A stretch of 64,000 bases of DNA, taken from the NCBI RefSeq assembly GCF_026413145.1, contig NZ_JAOVYZ010000004.1, forward strand, positions 1 to 64,000. The letters run 5' to 3'. Each line of letters opens with the position of its first letter. The first letter of the stretch is position 1. This document shows, piece after piece, positions 16,095 through 27,248 of this stretch. Source of the DNA: Limosilactobacillus kribbianus. GTDB lineage: Bacteria; Bacillota; Bacilli; Lactobacillales; Lactobacillaceae. The notes under the pieces are model-generated. The model saw only the letters and a program-made list of their open reading frames with translations, searched no databases and was not told the origin of the DNA. Position numbers and translations under genes: made by a program.

Positions 16095-17414
16095 TTGACT
16101 GAGCTCGATTCTCTGTGGGAAGCGATCCAAAATTCATTCCGTCAAAACACCACCCAGGTGACCTTTGACACCTTGATTGCTCCGGCAAAAGCAATTTCTC
16201 TCTCCCAAAACCAGCTTACGATCCTGATGCCAACGCCTGTTCATCGGGATTTTTGGCGTCAAAATCTCGATGCTAAGCTCAAGGGATACGCCCAGGCCGA
16301 ACTAGGCTACGAAATTGAGCCCCGCTACGTTTTAGAGAGCGAAATCACCCCGCACGAAACTGAACAACCATCTTCAAATACTAACTTTGAAATGGATACG
16401 CCCCTCAACCCACATTACAATTTCAACACCTTCGTGGTCGGCGAAGGCAACAAAATGGCCCACGCGGCCGCCTATGCAGTGGCTGAAAGTCCTGGCAGCC
16501 TCTATAACCCGCTCTTTATCTATGGTGGTGTCGGACTGGGGAAAACACACTTAATGGAAGCGATTGGTAACCACATGTTGCAGACCAATCCGAACGCCAA
16601 GGTAAAGTATATTACCAGCGAGGAATTCACCAACGACTTCATCAATTCAATCCAAAATAAGTCAATGGATAAATTCCGTGAAGAGTACCGCAACCTTGAC
16701 CTACTATTAATTGACGACATCCAGTTCCTGGCTACCAAGGAAGGGACCCAGCTGGAATTCTTCTATACATTTAATGCCTTGCACGATCGCAAAAAACAAA
16801 TCGTGATGACCTCCGACCGGATCCCCAACGAAATTCCAGAACTCCAGGATCGCTTGGTTTCCCGCTTCCGCTGGGGCCTGCCGGTCGAAATCACCCCACC
16901 AGACCTGGAGACGCGGATCGCCATCCTGCGCAGCAAAGTTGAAGAAGATCAGATCGACGTTGGCAATGATACCCTGAACTACATCGCCGGCCAGATTGAC
17001 TCCAACATTCGTGAACTGGAGGGGGCCTTAAATCAGGTTCAAGCCTTCGCCAATCTCAGCGGAGAACCAATCACACCTCACTTAGCCTCCCAGGCACTCA
17101 AGGGGTTGCGCCAGCAGCAGCGAACAACGATCACGATTGCTGAAATTCAAAAACAGGTTGCCAGCTACTATAACATTACCCAAGGAGACATTCTCGGTAA
17201 AAAACGAGTTAAACAAATCGTCGTCCCACGGCAGATCGCAATGTATCTATCGCGTGAACTGACGGATTACTCACTGCCCAAGATCGGCAATGAATTTGGA
17301 GGCAAGGATCACACGACGGTCCTGCACGCCATCGACAAGATCGAAGCAGCCCTGAAAAAGGACACGGACCTGCAAAAAGACATTGGCAAGTTGAAGGAGC
17401 ACCTCCATGCTTAA
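16095..17414 (+). CDS. dnaA: chromosomal replication initiator protein
   Basis: Binds DnaA boxes at oriC, melts the duplex and loads the helicase. The 439 residues begin with a TTG start codon (16095) 7 nt after AGGAGG. Domain I is at about 1-75, followed by a short variable linker. The AAA+ domain III carries Walker A GGVGLGKT (144-151), Walker B LLIDDIQF and the arginine finger region LVSRFRWGL. The C-terminal domain IV helix-turn-helix ends with the signature GNEFGGKDHTTVLHAIDKIE. The linker domain II is short, as usual in lactobacilli. Its genomic place, between the two box clusters, is the standard one. Confidence 0.98.
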   Translation: MTELDSLWEAIQNSFRQNTTQVTFDTLIAPAKAISLSQNQLTILMPTPVHRDFWRQNLDAKLKGYAQAELGYEIEPRYVLESEITPHETEQPSSNTNFEMDTPLNPHYNFNTFVVGEGNKMAHAAAYAVAESPGSLYNPLFIYGGVGLGKTHLMEAIGNHMLQTNPNAKVKYITSEEFTNDFINSIQNKSMDKFREEYRNLDLLLIDDIQFLATKEGTQLEFFYTFNALHDRKKQIVMTSDRIPNEIPELQDRLVSRFRWGLPVEITPPDLETRIAILRSKVEEDQIDVGNDTLNYIAGQIDSNIRELEGALNQVQAFANLSGEPITPHLASQALKGLRQQQRTTITIAEIQKQVASYYNITQGDILGKKRVKQIVVPRQIAMYLSRELTDYSLPKIGNEFGGKDHTTVLHAIDKIEAALKKDTDLQKDIGKLKEHLHA

Positions 17415-17572
17415 CCTGTGAATAACTACTGAAATTATCCTCAATTTTATCCACAGGTTATCAACAACCGCGATCCTTTATTTTGATTGGATTTCACAAC
17501 TTATCCACAGTATTAACAGGATCTACTACTACCACGATTTTTTAAACTATAAAATATATTTATATAAAGGAG
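17415..17572. other. oriC, right part: DnaA boxes, trio-like repeats and AT-rich unwinding site
   Basis: Boxes: TGTGAATAA (17417-17425), TTATCCACA (17447-17455), TTATCAACA (17458-17466) and TTATCCACA (17501-17509). The last is followed by CTACTACTACC (17523-17533), whose complement reads TAGTAGTAG, the DnaA-trio pattern of the B. subtilis basal unwinding system. An almost pure A/T stretch follows at 17538-17568. This is the most likely strand-opening site. The A/T tract also holds -10-like sequences for dnaN. Confidence 0.8.
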
Positions 17573-17580
17573 CCACAGCA

Positions 17581-18720
17581 ATGAACTTCACAATTAACAG
17601 AACGGCATTTATCAGCCAGCTTAATAATGTTTTACGAGCAATTTCATCTAAAACCACAATTCCGATTTTGACGGGACTCAAAATGGTCATCGATAAAGAA
17701 CAGATCGTGTTGACCGGAAGCAACTCCGACATCACCATCGAAAGCGTCATTAACGCCACTGATCCCGACTATGAATTAAACGTTGAAGAGCCAGGCGCCA
17801 TTGTGTTGCCTGCTCGATTCTTTAGTGAAATTGTTAAAAAGCTGCCTGACAAACAAGTAACGATTGAAGTTACAGATGGCTTCCAAGCCGATATTACCTC
17901 CGGAACCGCTAAGTTCCAAATCAATGGTCAGGACGCGGAAAACTTTCCTCACTTGCCAGAAGTTGAGACTGACCGGACAATTACCTTGCCAAATGATGTC
18001 TTAAAGGAAGTCATTCGCCAAACCGTCATTGCCGTTTCTAAACAGGAAAGTCGGCCAATCCTTGCTGGAATTCACATTACCTTGCACGATGGTCTCCTGA
18101 CAGCGGTCGCTACCGACAGCCACCGGTTGGCACAACGGAAAGTTCAGCTGGAGTACGTCAGTGGGATCGACTTCGACGTCATTATTCCAGGGAAGAGTAT
18201 GAATGAGCTCTCTGGGATGATTAGTGACGTGGATGAGGACGTTCAGGTTCAGGTAACCGAAAATCAGATTCTCTTCATCTTTGGCAACACGCATTTCTAT
18301 TCCCGCCTGTTGGAAGGAAATTATCCAGAAACCAGTCAGCTGATTCCAGAGACTGCTGATACAACGATGGAAGTCGATGCCGGAACTTTCCTGGCATCGA
18401 TTGAGCGGGCCTCTTTGCTGTCACACGAGAGTCGCAACGATGTGGTTAAGCTGACGCTGAAGCCAAGTGAAAACCTTGTCCGGATCAGTAGTGATTCCCC
18501 AGACATTGGGACGGTAGAAGAAGAGGTTGCCACGAATGCACTCGACGGGGCCGACCTGGAGATTTCCTTCAATCCGAACTACATGAAGGACGCGCTGCGT
18601 TCCTTTGGTCAGTCAGCAATCAAGATTTCCTTCACTTCGCCGCTGCGGCCATTTACCTTGGTACCAACCGAAGATCAAGAAAACTTTGTCCACCTGATCA
18701 CCCCGGTGCGGACTTTCTAA
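17581..18720 (+). CDS. dnaN: DNA polymerase III beta sliding clamp
   Basis: Ring-shaped processivity factor that tethers the polymerase to DNA. The 379 residues form three repeats of the clamp fold. Recognisable segments are the N-terminal NRTAFISQLNNVLRAISSKTTIPILTG region, the central ESRPILAGIHITLHDGLLTAVATDSHRLAQRK, and the C-terminal RPFTLVPTEDQENFVHLITPVRTF, which ends with the P-V-R motif of the clamp-binding pocket. AAAGGAG lies 8 nt before the ATG. It is closed by a terminator, so yaaA-recF has a separate promoter. Confidence 0.97.
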   Translation: MNFTINRTAFISQLNNVLRAISSKTTIPILTGLKMVIDKEQIVLTGSNSDITIESVINATDPDYELNVEEPGAIVLPARFFSEIVKKLPDKQVTIEVTDGFQADITSGTAKFQINGQDAENFPHLPEVETDRTITLPNDVLKEVIRQTVIAVSKQESRPILAGIHITLHDGLLTAVATDSHRLAQRKVQLEYVSGIDFDVIIPGKSMNELSGMISDVDEDVQVQVTENQILFIFGNTHFYSRLLEGNYPETSQLIPETADTTMEVDAGTFLASIERASLLSHESRNDVVKLTLKPSENLVRISSDSPDIGTVEEEVATNALDGADLEISFNPNYMKDALRSFGQSAIKISFTSPLRPFTLVPTEDQENFVHLITPVRTF

Positions 18721-18742
18721 CAATTGAAAATTAACTTAAACG

Positions 18743-18787
18743 GGCACCATAATCACCGGCTTGGCTGATTTGGTGCCTGCTTTATTT
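18743..18787 (+). terminator. terminator of dnaN
   Basis: GGCACCA with GGTGCC (18743-18749 and 18772-18777), extended inside by AATCA/TGATT, then TGCTTTATTTT. Confidence 0.75.
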
Positions 18788-18964
18788 TGCCGAGGAGTTC
18801 TTGATCATTTGATGGTTCTCACCTTGCAATTTTAGAAAGCCAAATGACGGAGAGTGGCCTCTAGGCGACGCAGGTCAGTTCGAACCTCTTTTTGATAAAA
18901 ATGCCTCTTTTAGTTTTGGAGGGCTGAGAACGCCTTATAACGCGTTTTACCTATTTAGTTGTGG

Positions 18965-18970
18965 TATAAT
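18965..18970 (+). promoter_or_regulatory. extended -10 promoter for yaaA-recF-gyrBA
   Basis: TGGTATAAT (18962-18970) is an extended -10 with no good -35. The 170 bp between the dnaN terminator and this promoter hold a tRNA T-arm-like stretch (about 18866-18890) but nothing I can name. Confidence 0.6.
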
Positions 18971-18996
18971 AGAAACAGTAAAGTAGGTGAAATAGT

Positions 18997-19218
18997 GTGA
19001 AAAACAAGGAATTCGTGATTTCAACGCCGTACATCACCCTCGGCCAATTATTGAAGGAAGAGGGCATTATCCCAACTGGTGGTGCGGCGAAGTGGTACTT
19101 AAAGGAGAATCAGGTCCTGGTCAATGGTGAAGCCGACACGCGGCGGGGCCGCAAGCTCTACCCCGACGACCAGGTTCAGGTTCCTGATTACCCTCTTTTG
19201 AAAATTTTGAGTAAGTAG
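18997..19218 (+). CDS. yaaA: S4-domain protein YaaA (RecF-associated)
   Basis: 73-residue S4-like RNA-binding protein found between dnaN and recF in most Firmicutes. It contains the S4 pattern ITLGQLLKEEGIIPTGGAAKWYLKENQVLVNGE and ends in a short DQVQVP strand. The start is GTG at 18997, preceded by TAGGTG. Its function is not established; roles in ribosome assembly or with RecF are suggested only by context. The stop lies 9 bp before recF. Confidence 0.92.
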   Translation: MKNKEFVISTPYITLGQLLKEEGIIPTGGAAKWYLKENQVLVNGEADTRRGRKLYPDDQVQVPDYPLLKILSK

Positions 19219-19227
19219 GCAGCAAGG

Positions 19228-20348
19228 ATGATTTTGACGGAGCTACGGTTGCGCCACTTTAGAAATTACCAGGATCTGACGGTACACTTTGCTCCCGGGG
19301 TCAACGTCCTGATCGGCCACAACGCTCAGGGCAAGACCAACATGCTGGAGGCGATTTATGCCCTGTCATTGACGCGGAGTCATCGGACTAGCAACGACCG
19401 GGAGCTGATCAACTGGCAATCCCAGTCCGCCACCATCAGCGGAATTGTGCAGAGGGCTAGTGGCCGGGTGCCCTTGGAGCTGCAATTTACCAAGAACGGC
19501 AAGAAAGCCAAGGTCAACCATCTAGAGCAGGCCCGGCTCGGCCAATACGTCGGGCAGCTCAATACGATTTTGTTTGCCCCGGAGGATCTGTCTTTGGTCA
19601 AAGGGGCGCCCGCAATTCGGCGCCGCTTCATGGATATGGAATTTAGCCAGATGAGCAGCAAGTATCTCTACAATGCCAGTCAGTTCCGGACCCTCTTGCG
19701 ACAACGAAACAAGTACTTAAAACAGCTAAAGTATGGCCAGCAGCATGACCGGGTGCTGTTGGCCGTTTTGTCTGACCAATTAGCGGCCTACGGGGCGGAG
19801 GTCATCGTGGCCCGTTACCACTTTCTCCAGCACCTGGAGAAGTGGGCGGCAGACCTGCACTACCAGATTTCGCTCAACCAGGAGAAACTGCACCTGGCTT
19901 ACGCCACCCAATTGAAGGTCGATGAAGAAACAACGGTTGAGGCGGCCTACCAGGAGCTACTGAAGATTTACCAGGAGCATCAGGACAAGGAGATCGAGCA
20001 GGGAACGACCATGTACGGCCCCCAACGCGACGACATCCATTTCATCGTCAACGGCAAGAACGTCCAGGCCTTTGGCTCCCAGGGCCAGCAGCGGACAACT
20101 GCCCTGGCCGTTAAACTGGCGGAGATCGATCTAATGAAAGAACAGACCGGTGAATACCCGCTGCTGCTCTTAGATGATGTCCTGTCCGAGCTGGATACGG
20201 TTCGGCAGACCCATCTGCTGACGGCGATTCAGGACAAGGTTCAGACCTTTCTGACGACGACCAGCCTGAGTGATGTGGCAAGGCAACTGATTAAACAACC
20301 GACAATTTTTGAAATTAAGAATGGCACTTTGAACAAGGAGGAAGCATA

Positions 20349-20349
<1 letters not shown>
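19228..20349 (+). CDS. recF: DNA replication and repair protein RecF
   Basis: SMC-like ABC ATPase that helps load RecA at gapped DNA with RecO/RecR. The 373 residues show Walker A GHNAQGKT (30-37), the signature segment [18 protein letters not shown] and Walker [14 protein letters not shown]. The N-terminal [10 protein letters not shown] is typical. The stop overlaps the GTG start of gyrB, so the two are translationally coupled. Confidence 0.96.
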
Positions 20350-22295
<1,946 letters not shown>

Positions 22296-22335
22296 TTAAG
22301 CACAAATTTGGATTTGATCAAAAGGAGGAGCGGCA

Positions 22336-24846
22336 TTGGCTGAAGAAAATATGTCAAACCGAATCACGGACGTCAAACTGACGAGCCAGATGAAGAACTC
22401 ATTTCTGGACTATGCCATGAGTGTCATCGTCTCGCGGGCCCTGCCGGACGTGCGCGATGGCTTAAAGCCGGTTCAGCGGCGGATCCTGTATGGGATGAAC
22501 GAACTGGGGGTTACCCCGGATAAGCCGTACAAGAAATCGGCCCGGATCGTTGGGGACGTCATGGGGAAGTTCCACCCCCACGGTGATTCCTCGATTTACG
22601 AAGGGCTGGTCCGGATGGCGCAAGACTTTTCGTACCGCTACATGCTGGTTGATGGTCACGGTAACTTCGGGTCGGTCGACGGGGATAGTCCCGCCGCCAT
22701 GCGGTACACCGAGGCAAAGATGAGCAAAATCGCGGTGGAGATGCTGCGCGACATCAACAAGGACACCGTTGATTTCCACCCAAACTATGATGGTACGGAA
22801 AAGGAGCCGGACGTTCTGCCGGCACGCTTCCCGAACCTGCTGGTCAACGGGGCTTCCGGGATTGCCGTCGGGATGGCCACCAATATTCCGACCCACAACC
22901 TGGGTGAAGTCATCAGCGCCATTCACATGCTGATGGACAACCCCGATGCCACGACCGAGGACCTGATGAAGGTACTGCCTGGCCCCGACTTCCCAACCGG
23001 TGGGGTCGTAATGGGTAAGTCTGGCATCCGCAAGGCCTACGAGACCGGTCGTGGCACGATTATCGTCCGGGCCAAGGTCGACATCGAGGAAAAGAAGAAC
23101 GGCAAGCAGCAGATTATTGTCCACGAGATCCCGTACATGGTCAACAAGGCCAAGCTGATCGAGCGGATCGCGGATCTGGCCCGGAACAAAGAGATCGATG
23201 GGATCACCGATATCAACGATGAGACCGACCGGGACGGGATGCGGATCGTGATCGACGTGCGGCGGGATGCCAGCGCGGAGGTTATCTTAAACAACCTTTA
23301 CAAGATGACCCTGATGCAGACGACCTTCAACTTCAACATGCTGGCGATCGTCAACGGAGCTCCAAAGATCCTGAGCCTCAAGAAGATTCTCCAGTACTAC
23401 CTTGAGCACCAGGAAAATGTTGTCCGGCGGCGGACCCAGTTTGACCTGAAGAAGGCGCAGAACCGGGCCCACATCGTTGCCGGGTTGCGGATCGCCCTCG
23501 ATCACATCGACGAGATCATCAAGATCATTCGTAACTCCCAGACCAGTGAGATTGCTAAGGGTGAATTGATGCAAAACTACGGCTTGTCCGATCGTCAATC
23601 CCAGGCGATCTTGGACATGCGGCTGGTGCGGTTGACCGGCCTGGAACGGGAAAAGATTGAGGCCGAATACCAGAAGCTGATGGCCGCCATTGCCGACTAC
23701 AAGGACATCCTGGCCCACGACGAGCGGATTCACCAGATCATCTATGACGAACTGATGGAAATCCAGCGTAAGTTTGGCGATAAGCGGCGGACCGAGCTGC
23801 AAGTCGGTGACATCACCAACATCGAAGACGAAGATCTGATCGAGGAAGAAGACATCATCGTCACCCTGACCCACAATGGCTACATCAAACGTCTGCCGGT
23901 GGACGAATTTAAGTCCCAGCACCGTGGTGGTCGTGGTGTTAAGGGGATGGGCGTGCACAAGGACGACTTCATTGAACAATTAATTGCCAGTTCGACGCAC
24001 GACCTCCTGCTCTTTTTCACCAACTCCGGCAAGGTCTTCTCAATGAAGGGCTACGAGGTTCCCGAATACGGTCGGTCCGCTCAGGGGATCCCGATCATCA
24101 ACCTGCTGGGAATCGATAACAAGGAGAAGATCAGCGCGGTTATCAACGTTTCCCACGCGGCTAACGATGACGACAAGTTCCTCTTCTTCACCACCAAGTA
24201 TGGGACCGTCAAGCGGACGCCAGTGCTCGAATTCAAGAACATCCGGAGCAATGGCCTGAAGGCGCTCAACCTTCATGATGGCGACGAGCTGATCAACGTC
24301 AACGTCATTGGTGCCGGTCAGCCGATGATCATCGGGACCCACAACGGCTATGCCCTGAGCTTTAAGTCCGACCTGGTCCGGTCGATGGGCCGTTCCGCCG
24401 CGGGTGTACGGGGAATCCGTCTGCGCGACGATGACTTCGTGATTGGTGCGGCCCCACTGAACCCAGACGACAGCGTCCTGGTTATCAGTGAAAACGGTTT
24501 TGGGAAGCAGACGCCGGCCAACGAGTACCCGATCAAGGGCCGGGGCGGCCTTGGGGTCAAGACCGTCAACGTCACTGCCAAGAACGGACCGCTGGTTGGT
24601 CTGACCACCGTCCAGGGCGATGAAGACATCATGCTGGTGACCGACCACGGGGTCATCATCCGCTTCGGTATCGAGACGGTTTCGACAACCGGTCGTTCCG
24701 CCGTGGGTGTCCACCTGATCAAGATGGATAAGGGCACCAAGGTTGCGACGATGGCCAAGGTTGACAAGGATGACGACAGCGAAGACGAGCCTTCAGATGC
24801 GCAGTCCACTGCGGCTACGGAAGAGTCGACGCCAAGTGAAAACTAA
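22336..24846 (+). CDS. gyrA: DNA gyrase subunit A
   Basis: DNA-cleaving subunit of gyrase. The 836 residues start at TTG (22336) with AAAGGAGGAG upstream; an ATG five codons later is possible. The catalytic tyrosine is Tyr124 in [10 protein letters not shown]. The quinolone-resistance region reads [10 protein letters not shown] with Ser85 and Glu89, the ordinary susceptible residues. The C-terminal beta-pinwheel has the GyrA box QHRGGRG and several degenerate repeats ([25 protein letters not shown]). An acidic Asp/Glu/Ser tail ends the protein. Confidence 0.97.
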   Translation: MAEENMSNRITDVKLTSQMKNSFLDYAMSVIVSRALPDVRDGLKPVQRRILYGMNELGVTPDKPYKKSARIVGDVMGKFHPHGDSSIYEGLVRMAQDFSYRYMLVDGHGNFGSVDGDSPAAMRYTEAKMSKIAVEMLRDINKDTVDFHPNYDGTEKEPDVLPARFPNLLVNGASGIAVGMATNIPTHNLGEVISAIHMLMDNPDATTEDLMKVLPGPDFPTGGVVMGKSGIRKAYETGRGTIIVRAKVDIEEKKNGKQQIIVHEIPYMVNKAKLIERIADLARNKEIDGITDINDETDRDGMRIVIDVRRDASAEVILNNLYKMTLMQTTFNFNMLAIVNGAPKILSLKKILQYYLEHQENVVRRRTQFDLKKAQNRAHIVAGLRIALDHIDEIIKIIRNSQTSEIAKGELMQNYGLSDRQSQAILDMRLVRLTGLEREKIEAEYQKLMAAIADYKDILAHDERIHQIIYDELMEIQRKFGDKRRTELQVGDITNIEDEDLIEEEDIIVTLTHNGYIKRLPVDEFKSQHRGGRGVKGMGVHKDDFIEQLIASSTHDLLLFFTNSGKVFSMKGYEVPEYGRSAQGIPIINLLGIDNKEKISAVINVSHAANDDDKFLFFTTKYGTVKRTPVLEFKNIRSNGLKALNLHDGDELINVNVIGAGQPMIIGTHNGYALSFKSDLVRSMGRSAAGVRGIRLRDDDFVIGAAPLNPDDSVLVISENGFGKQTPANEYPIKGRGGLGVKTVNVTAKNGPLVGLTTVQGDEDIMLVTDHGVIIRFGIETVSTTGRSAVGVHLIKMDKGTKVATMAKVDKDDDSEDEPSDAQSTAATEESTPSEN

Positions 24847-24867
24847 AAAATTTAAGTAAAAAAACGA

Positions 24868-24916
24868 AAATCCTGAGAATTTACGTATTATATATAGAGC
24901 GCAATTCTCAGGATTT
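24868..24916 (+). terminator. terminator after gyrA
   Basis: 14-bp perfect inverted repeat, AAATCCTGAGAATT (24868-24881) and AATTCTCAGGATTT (24903-24916), followed by a T-rich stretch. Confidence 0.65.
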
Positions 24917-24930
24917 CTGTTATTTGTTTC

Positions 24931-24959
24931 TTGTTTTTAACCCTAGTATATGCTATACT
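24931..24959 (+). promoter_or_regulatory. promoter of rpsF-ssb-rpsR
   Basis: -35 TTGTTT (24931-24936), 17-bp spacer, extended -10 TGCTATACT (-10 at 24954-24959). The leader of about 80 nt contains two small hairpins (GAGTA/TACTC and TTCTTCTAA/TTAGAAGA). It could be an S6-S18 autoregulatory site, but the conserved motif was not recognised. Confidence 0.75.
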
Positions 24960-25048
24960 TTATATCTGTGAGTATACGTACAGACGTCTACTCTCCTTGT
25001 TCTTCTAAGTTTTAGAAGAGCCAGAGTCCATAAGGAGGTGTAACATTC

Positions 25049-25345
25049 ATGGAAACACGTAAATATGAAATTACTTACATCATTCGTCCTGATATCGAAG
25101 AATCTGCTAAGAGCGAATTAGTAGACCGTTTTGACAAGGTTTTGACGGACAATGGTGCAAACGTTGCTGAATCAAAGGATTGGTCAACTCGTCGGTTTGC
25201 TTACCCAATCAGCAAGTACACTGAAGGTACTTACCACGTAGTTACTTTGACGACTGATTCTGACGCAGCCTTAAACGAATTTGATCGTTTGGCTAAGTTC
25301 AACGACGATATCCTACGTCACATGATCGTTAAGCTTGATGCTTAA
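25049..25345 (+). CDS. rpsF: 30S ribosomal protein S6
   Basis: 98-residue small-subunit protein that binds 16S rRNA together with S18. It starts [18 protein letters not shown] and has the family stretch [31 protein letters not shown] precedes the ATG. Its codon choice is A/T-richer than the neighbouring gyrase genes, as expected of a highly expressed gene. First gene of the S6-Ssb-S18 operon. Confidence 0.97.
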   Translation: METRKYEITYIIRPDIEESAKSELVDRFDKVLTDNGANVAESKDWSTRRFAYPISKYTEGTYHVVTLTTDSDAALNEFDRLAKFNDDILRHMIVKLDA

Positions 25346-25382
25346 TTAGATCGTCAATGTAAATAGAGAGGAGTACGATCGA

Positions 25383-25973
25383 ATGATTAATCGTGCAGTT
25401 TTGACTGGACGCTTAACGCGAGATCCTGAGTTGCGCTACACTACCAGCGGGACCGCGGTAGTATCGTTTACGCTCGCCGTTGATCGGCAATTCCGGAACC
25501 AAAATGGTGACCGGGACGCCGACTTCATCAACTGTGTCATTTGGCGTAAATCAGCTGAAAACTTCAGTAACTTCACCCATAAGGGCTCACTGGTGGGAAT
25601 CGATGGCCGTATCCAAACGCGGAACTACGAAAACCAACAGGGCCAACGGGTTTACGTAACTGAAGTTGTGGTTGAGAACTTTGCCCTGCTTGAACCTCGT
25701 TCGCAAAATGGCGGCATGAATGCAGGCGGCGGCCAACAACCGTTCAATAACGGTGGTCAGCAGCCTTTCAACAATCAAGCGCCATTTGGTGGCCAGGGTC
25801 AGCAGTCATTCGGCAACAACCAGCCACAAGCCAACAACACTCCTCAACCTAATTCGTCAGCCAACACTAACAACGGATTTAGTGCTGGTCAACAGAATTC
25901 GGCGAACCCATTCTCCAGTTCAAATAACGACAATGGGGACACTGAAATTTCTGATGACGATTTACCATTCTAA
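25383..25973 (+). CDS. ssb: single-stranded DNA-binding protein
   Basis: Coats single-stranded DNA in replication and repair. The 196 residues have the OB fold in the first 105 or so ([38 protein letters not shown]), a long Gln/Asn/Gly/Phe-rich disordered linker, and the acidic tip DDDLPF that recruits partner proteins. The linker repeats QQPFNN-like units. It lies between rpsF and rpsR, the usual Firmicutes order. Confidence 0.97.
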   Translation: MINRAVLTGRLTRDPELRYTTSGTAVVSFTLAVDRQFRNQNGDRDADFINCVIWRKSAENFSNFTHKGSLVGIDGRIQTRNYENQQGQRVYVTEVVVENFALLEPRSQNGGMNAGGGQQPFNNGGQQPFNNQAPFGGQGQQSFGNNQPQANNTPQPNSSANTNNGFSAGQQNSANPFSSSNNDNGDTEISDDDLPF

Positions 25974-26002
25974 AATTTTTTACCAGATAGGAGGGTAATT
26001 TC

Positions 26003-26239
26003 ATGGCACAACAACGTCGGGGCGGTCGTCGTCGTCGCAAGGTCGACTTCATCGCCGCTAACCACATCGAATACATCGATTACAAAGACACTGATTTATT
26101 ACGTCGGTTCATCTCCGAACGGGGTAAGATTTTACCACGTCGGGTCACTGGTACTAGTGCCAAGAACCAACGGAAGTTAACGGTCGCTATCAAGCGTGCC
26201 CGGATCATGGGTCTCCTGCCATTCGTTGCTGAAGACTAA
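26003..26239 (+). CDS. rpsR: 30S ribosomal protein S18
   Basis: 78-residue basic protein of the small-subunit platform. [17 protein letters not shown] and [35 protein letters not shown] match the family throughout. It has no zinc-binding cysteines, so it is the C-minus form. TAGGAGGG precedes the ATG; a strong terminator follows. Confidence 0.97.
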   Translation: MAQQRRGGRRRRKVDFIAANHIEYIDYKDTDLLRRFISERGKILPRRVTGTSAKNQRKLTVAIKRARIMGLLPFVAED

Positions 26240-26249
26240 TTGATCAATC

Positions 26250-26296
26250 AAAGAGCCGATCAGAAAGCCAAGCGGTTTTCTGATCGGCTCTTTTTA
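26250..26296 (+). terminator. terminator of rpsF-ssb-rpsR
   Basis: Long perfect stem AAAGAGCCGATCAGAAA with TTTTCTGATCGGCTCTTT, then TTTA. Confidence 0.9.
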
Positions 26297-26335
26297 TCAT
26301 TAGCTTAGCTAGGGCTAGCCGAAGGGCTTTAAATC

Positions 26336-26392
26336 TTTTTACAATATTTCATATATACTTGAACAATTGTAAAAATATGTTATGATAAGGAT
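26336..26392 (+). promoter_or_regulatory. deoC promoter and probable DeoR operator
   Basis: A perfect 10-bp inverted repeat, TTTTTACAAT (26336-26345) and ATTGTAAAAA (26366-26375), overlaps the -35 TTGAAC (near 26359-26364). The -10 is TATGAT (26381-26386, 16-bp spacing). A regulator of the family encoded by the next gene could bind here and block transcription until deoxyribose 5-phosphate is present. The assignment is inference. Confidence 0.6.
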
Positions 26393-26418
26393 GTCAAAAA
26401 GAAAAGGAGTGATCCCGA

Positions 26419-27072
26419 ATGGAATTAAATAAGTATATCGACCACACACTGCTCAGCCCAGAGGCAACGGAAGAACAGGTTGACACGGTCATCAAGCAGG
26501 CCATCGACAACCACTTCCACACCGTTATGATCAACCCGTACTGGGTCGCTAAGACGCACCAGGCTTTGGAAGGCACTGATGTGGTGACGGCAACGGTGAT
26601 TGGCTTCCCACTCGGGGCCACGACGACGGCGGCCAAGGTTTTTGAAACCGAGCAGGCTATTCGTGACGGCGTGGACGAGGTCGACATGGTCATGAACATC
26701 GGCGAGATGAAGGGCGGCCACTTTGACAAGGTTGAAGATGACATCAAGGCCGTCGTCAAGGTGGGTCACGACAACGGCAAGATCGTCAAGGTGATCATCG
26801 AGACGGCCCTGCTGACGGACGACGAAATCACCAAGGCTTCCAAGATCGTGGCGGACGCCGGAGCCGACTTCGTGAAGACCTCAACTGGCTTCTCCACCCG
26901 GGGAGCAGCGGTGCACGACGTTGAACTGATGTCTGCGGCGGTTGCCGGCACCAACACCCAGGTGAAGGCTTCTGGTGGCATTCACACCCAAGAAGAAGCC
27001 GAGGCGATGGTCAAGGCCGGGGCAACCCGTCTGGGAGTTAGCCACAGTATGCAGGTAATTGGTAAGGAATAA
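26419..27072 (+). CDS. deoC: deoxyribose-phosphate aldolase
   Basis: Splits 2-deoxyribose 5-phosphate into glyceraldehyde 3-phosphate and acetaldehyde, the final step of deoxynucleoside use. The 217 residues are the short bacterial type. The Schiff-base lysine is Lys153 in DFVKTSTGFSTRGA, with IDHTLL at the N-terminus, EVDMVMNIGEMKGG and KASGGIHTQEEA. AAAGGAG precedes the ATG. No deoB/deoD/pdp genes are adjacent; the gene is followed by a copy of the dispersed repeat and then its likely regulator. Confidence 0.96.
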   Translation: MELNKYIDHTLLSPEATEEQVDTVIKQAIDNHFHTVMINPYWVAKTHQALEGTDVVTATVIGFPLGATTTAAKVFETEQAIRDGVDEVDMVMNIGEMKGGHFDKVEDDIKAVVKVGHDNGKIVKVIIETALLTDDEITKASKIVADAGADFVKTSTGFSTRGAAVHDVELMSAAVAGTNTQVKASGGIHTQEEAEAMVKAGATRLGVSHSMQVIGKE

Positions 27073-27073
27073 A

Positions 27074-27215
27074 GTGAGTGAAAAACAACCATCTAAGCGG
27101 GGCGAGAGGCTACTAGGACGGGAGTTGACGCTGAAAGCGTCGGCTTTCGTCCGTAGTCAAATAGACTTGCTCCGCTGCGCTAGACACTAGCCCCGTGGTT
27201 GTTTTTCGCGTTATC
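27074..27215 (+). repeat. dispersed intergenic repeat, copy B
   Basis: About 140 bp, filling the deoC-deoR gap. It has the core seen in copies A and C and ends in an almost perfect inverted repeat (AAAAACAACCA near 27080-27090 and TGGTTGTTTTT near 27196-27206). It is shorter than A and C on the right arm. A transcript through it would fold strongly, which could limit read-through from deoC to deoR. Confidence 0.85.
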
Positions 27216-27248
27216 TAGCAGTTTTGGGCATTGAAAGGGAGAGTGTGG

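Noticed and set aside
18838-18895. tRNA-like stretch with GGTCAGTTCGAACC between dnaN and yaaA
   Set aside because: A T-loop-like GTTCGAA is present, but there is no acceptor stem, no 5-bp T-stem and no consistent anticodon arm, so it is not called as a tRNA or tRNA remnant.
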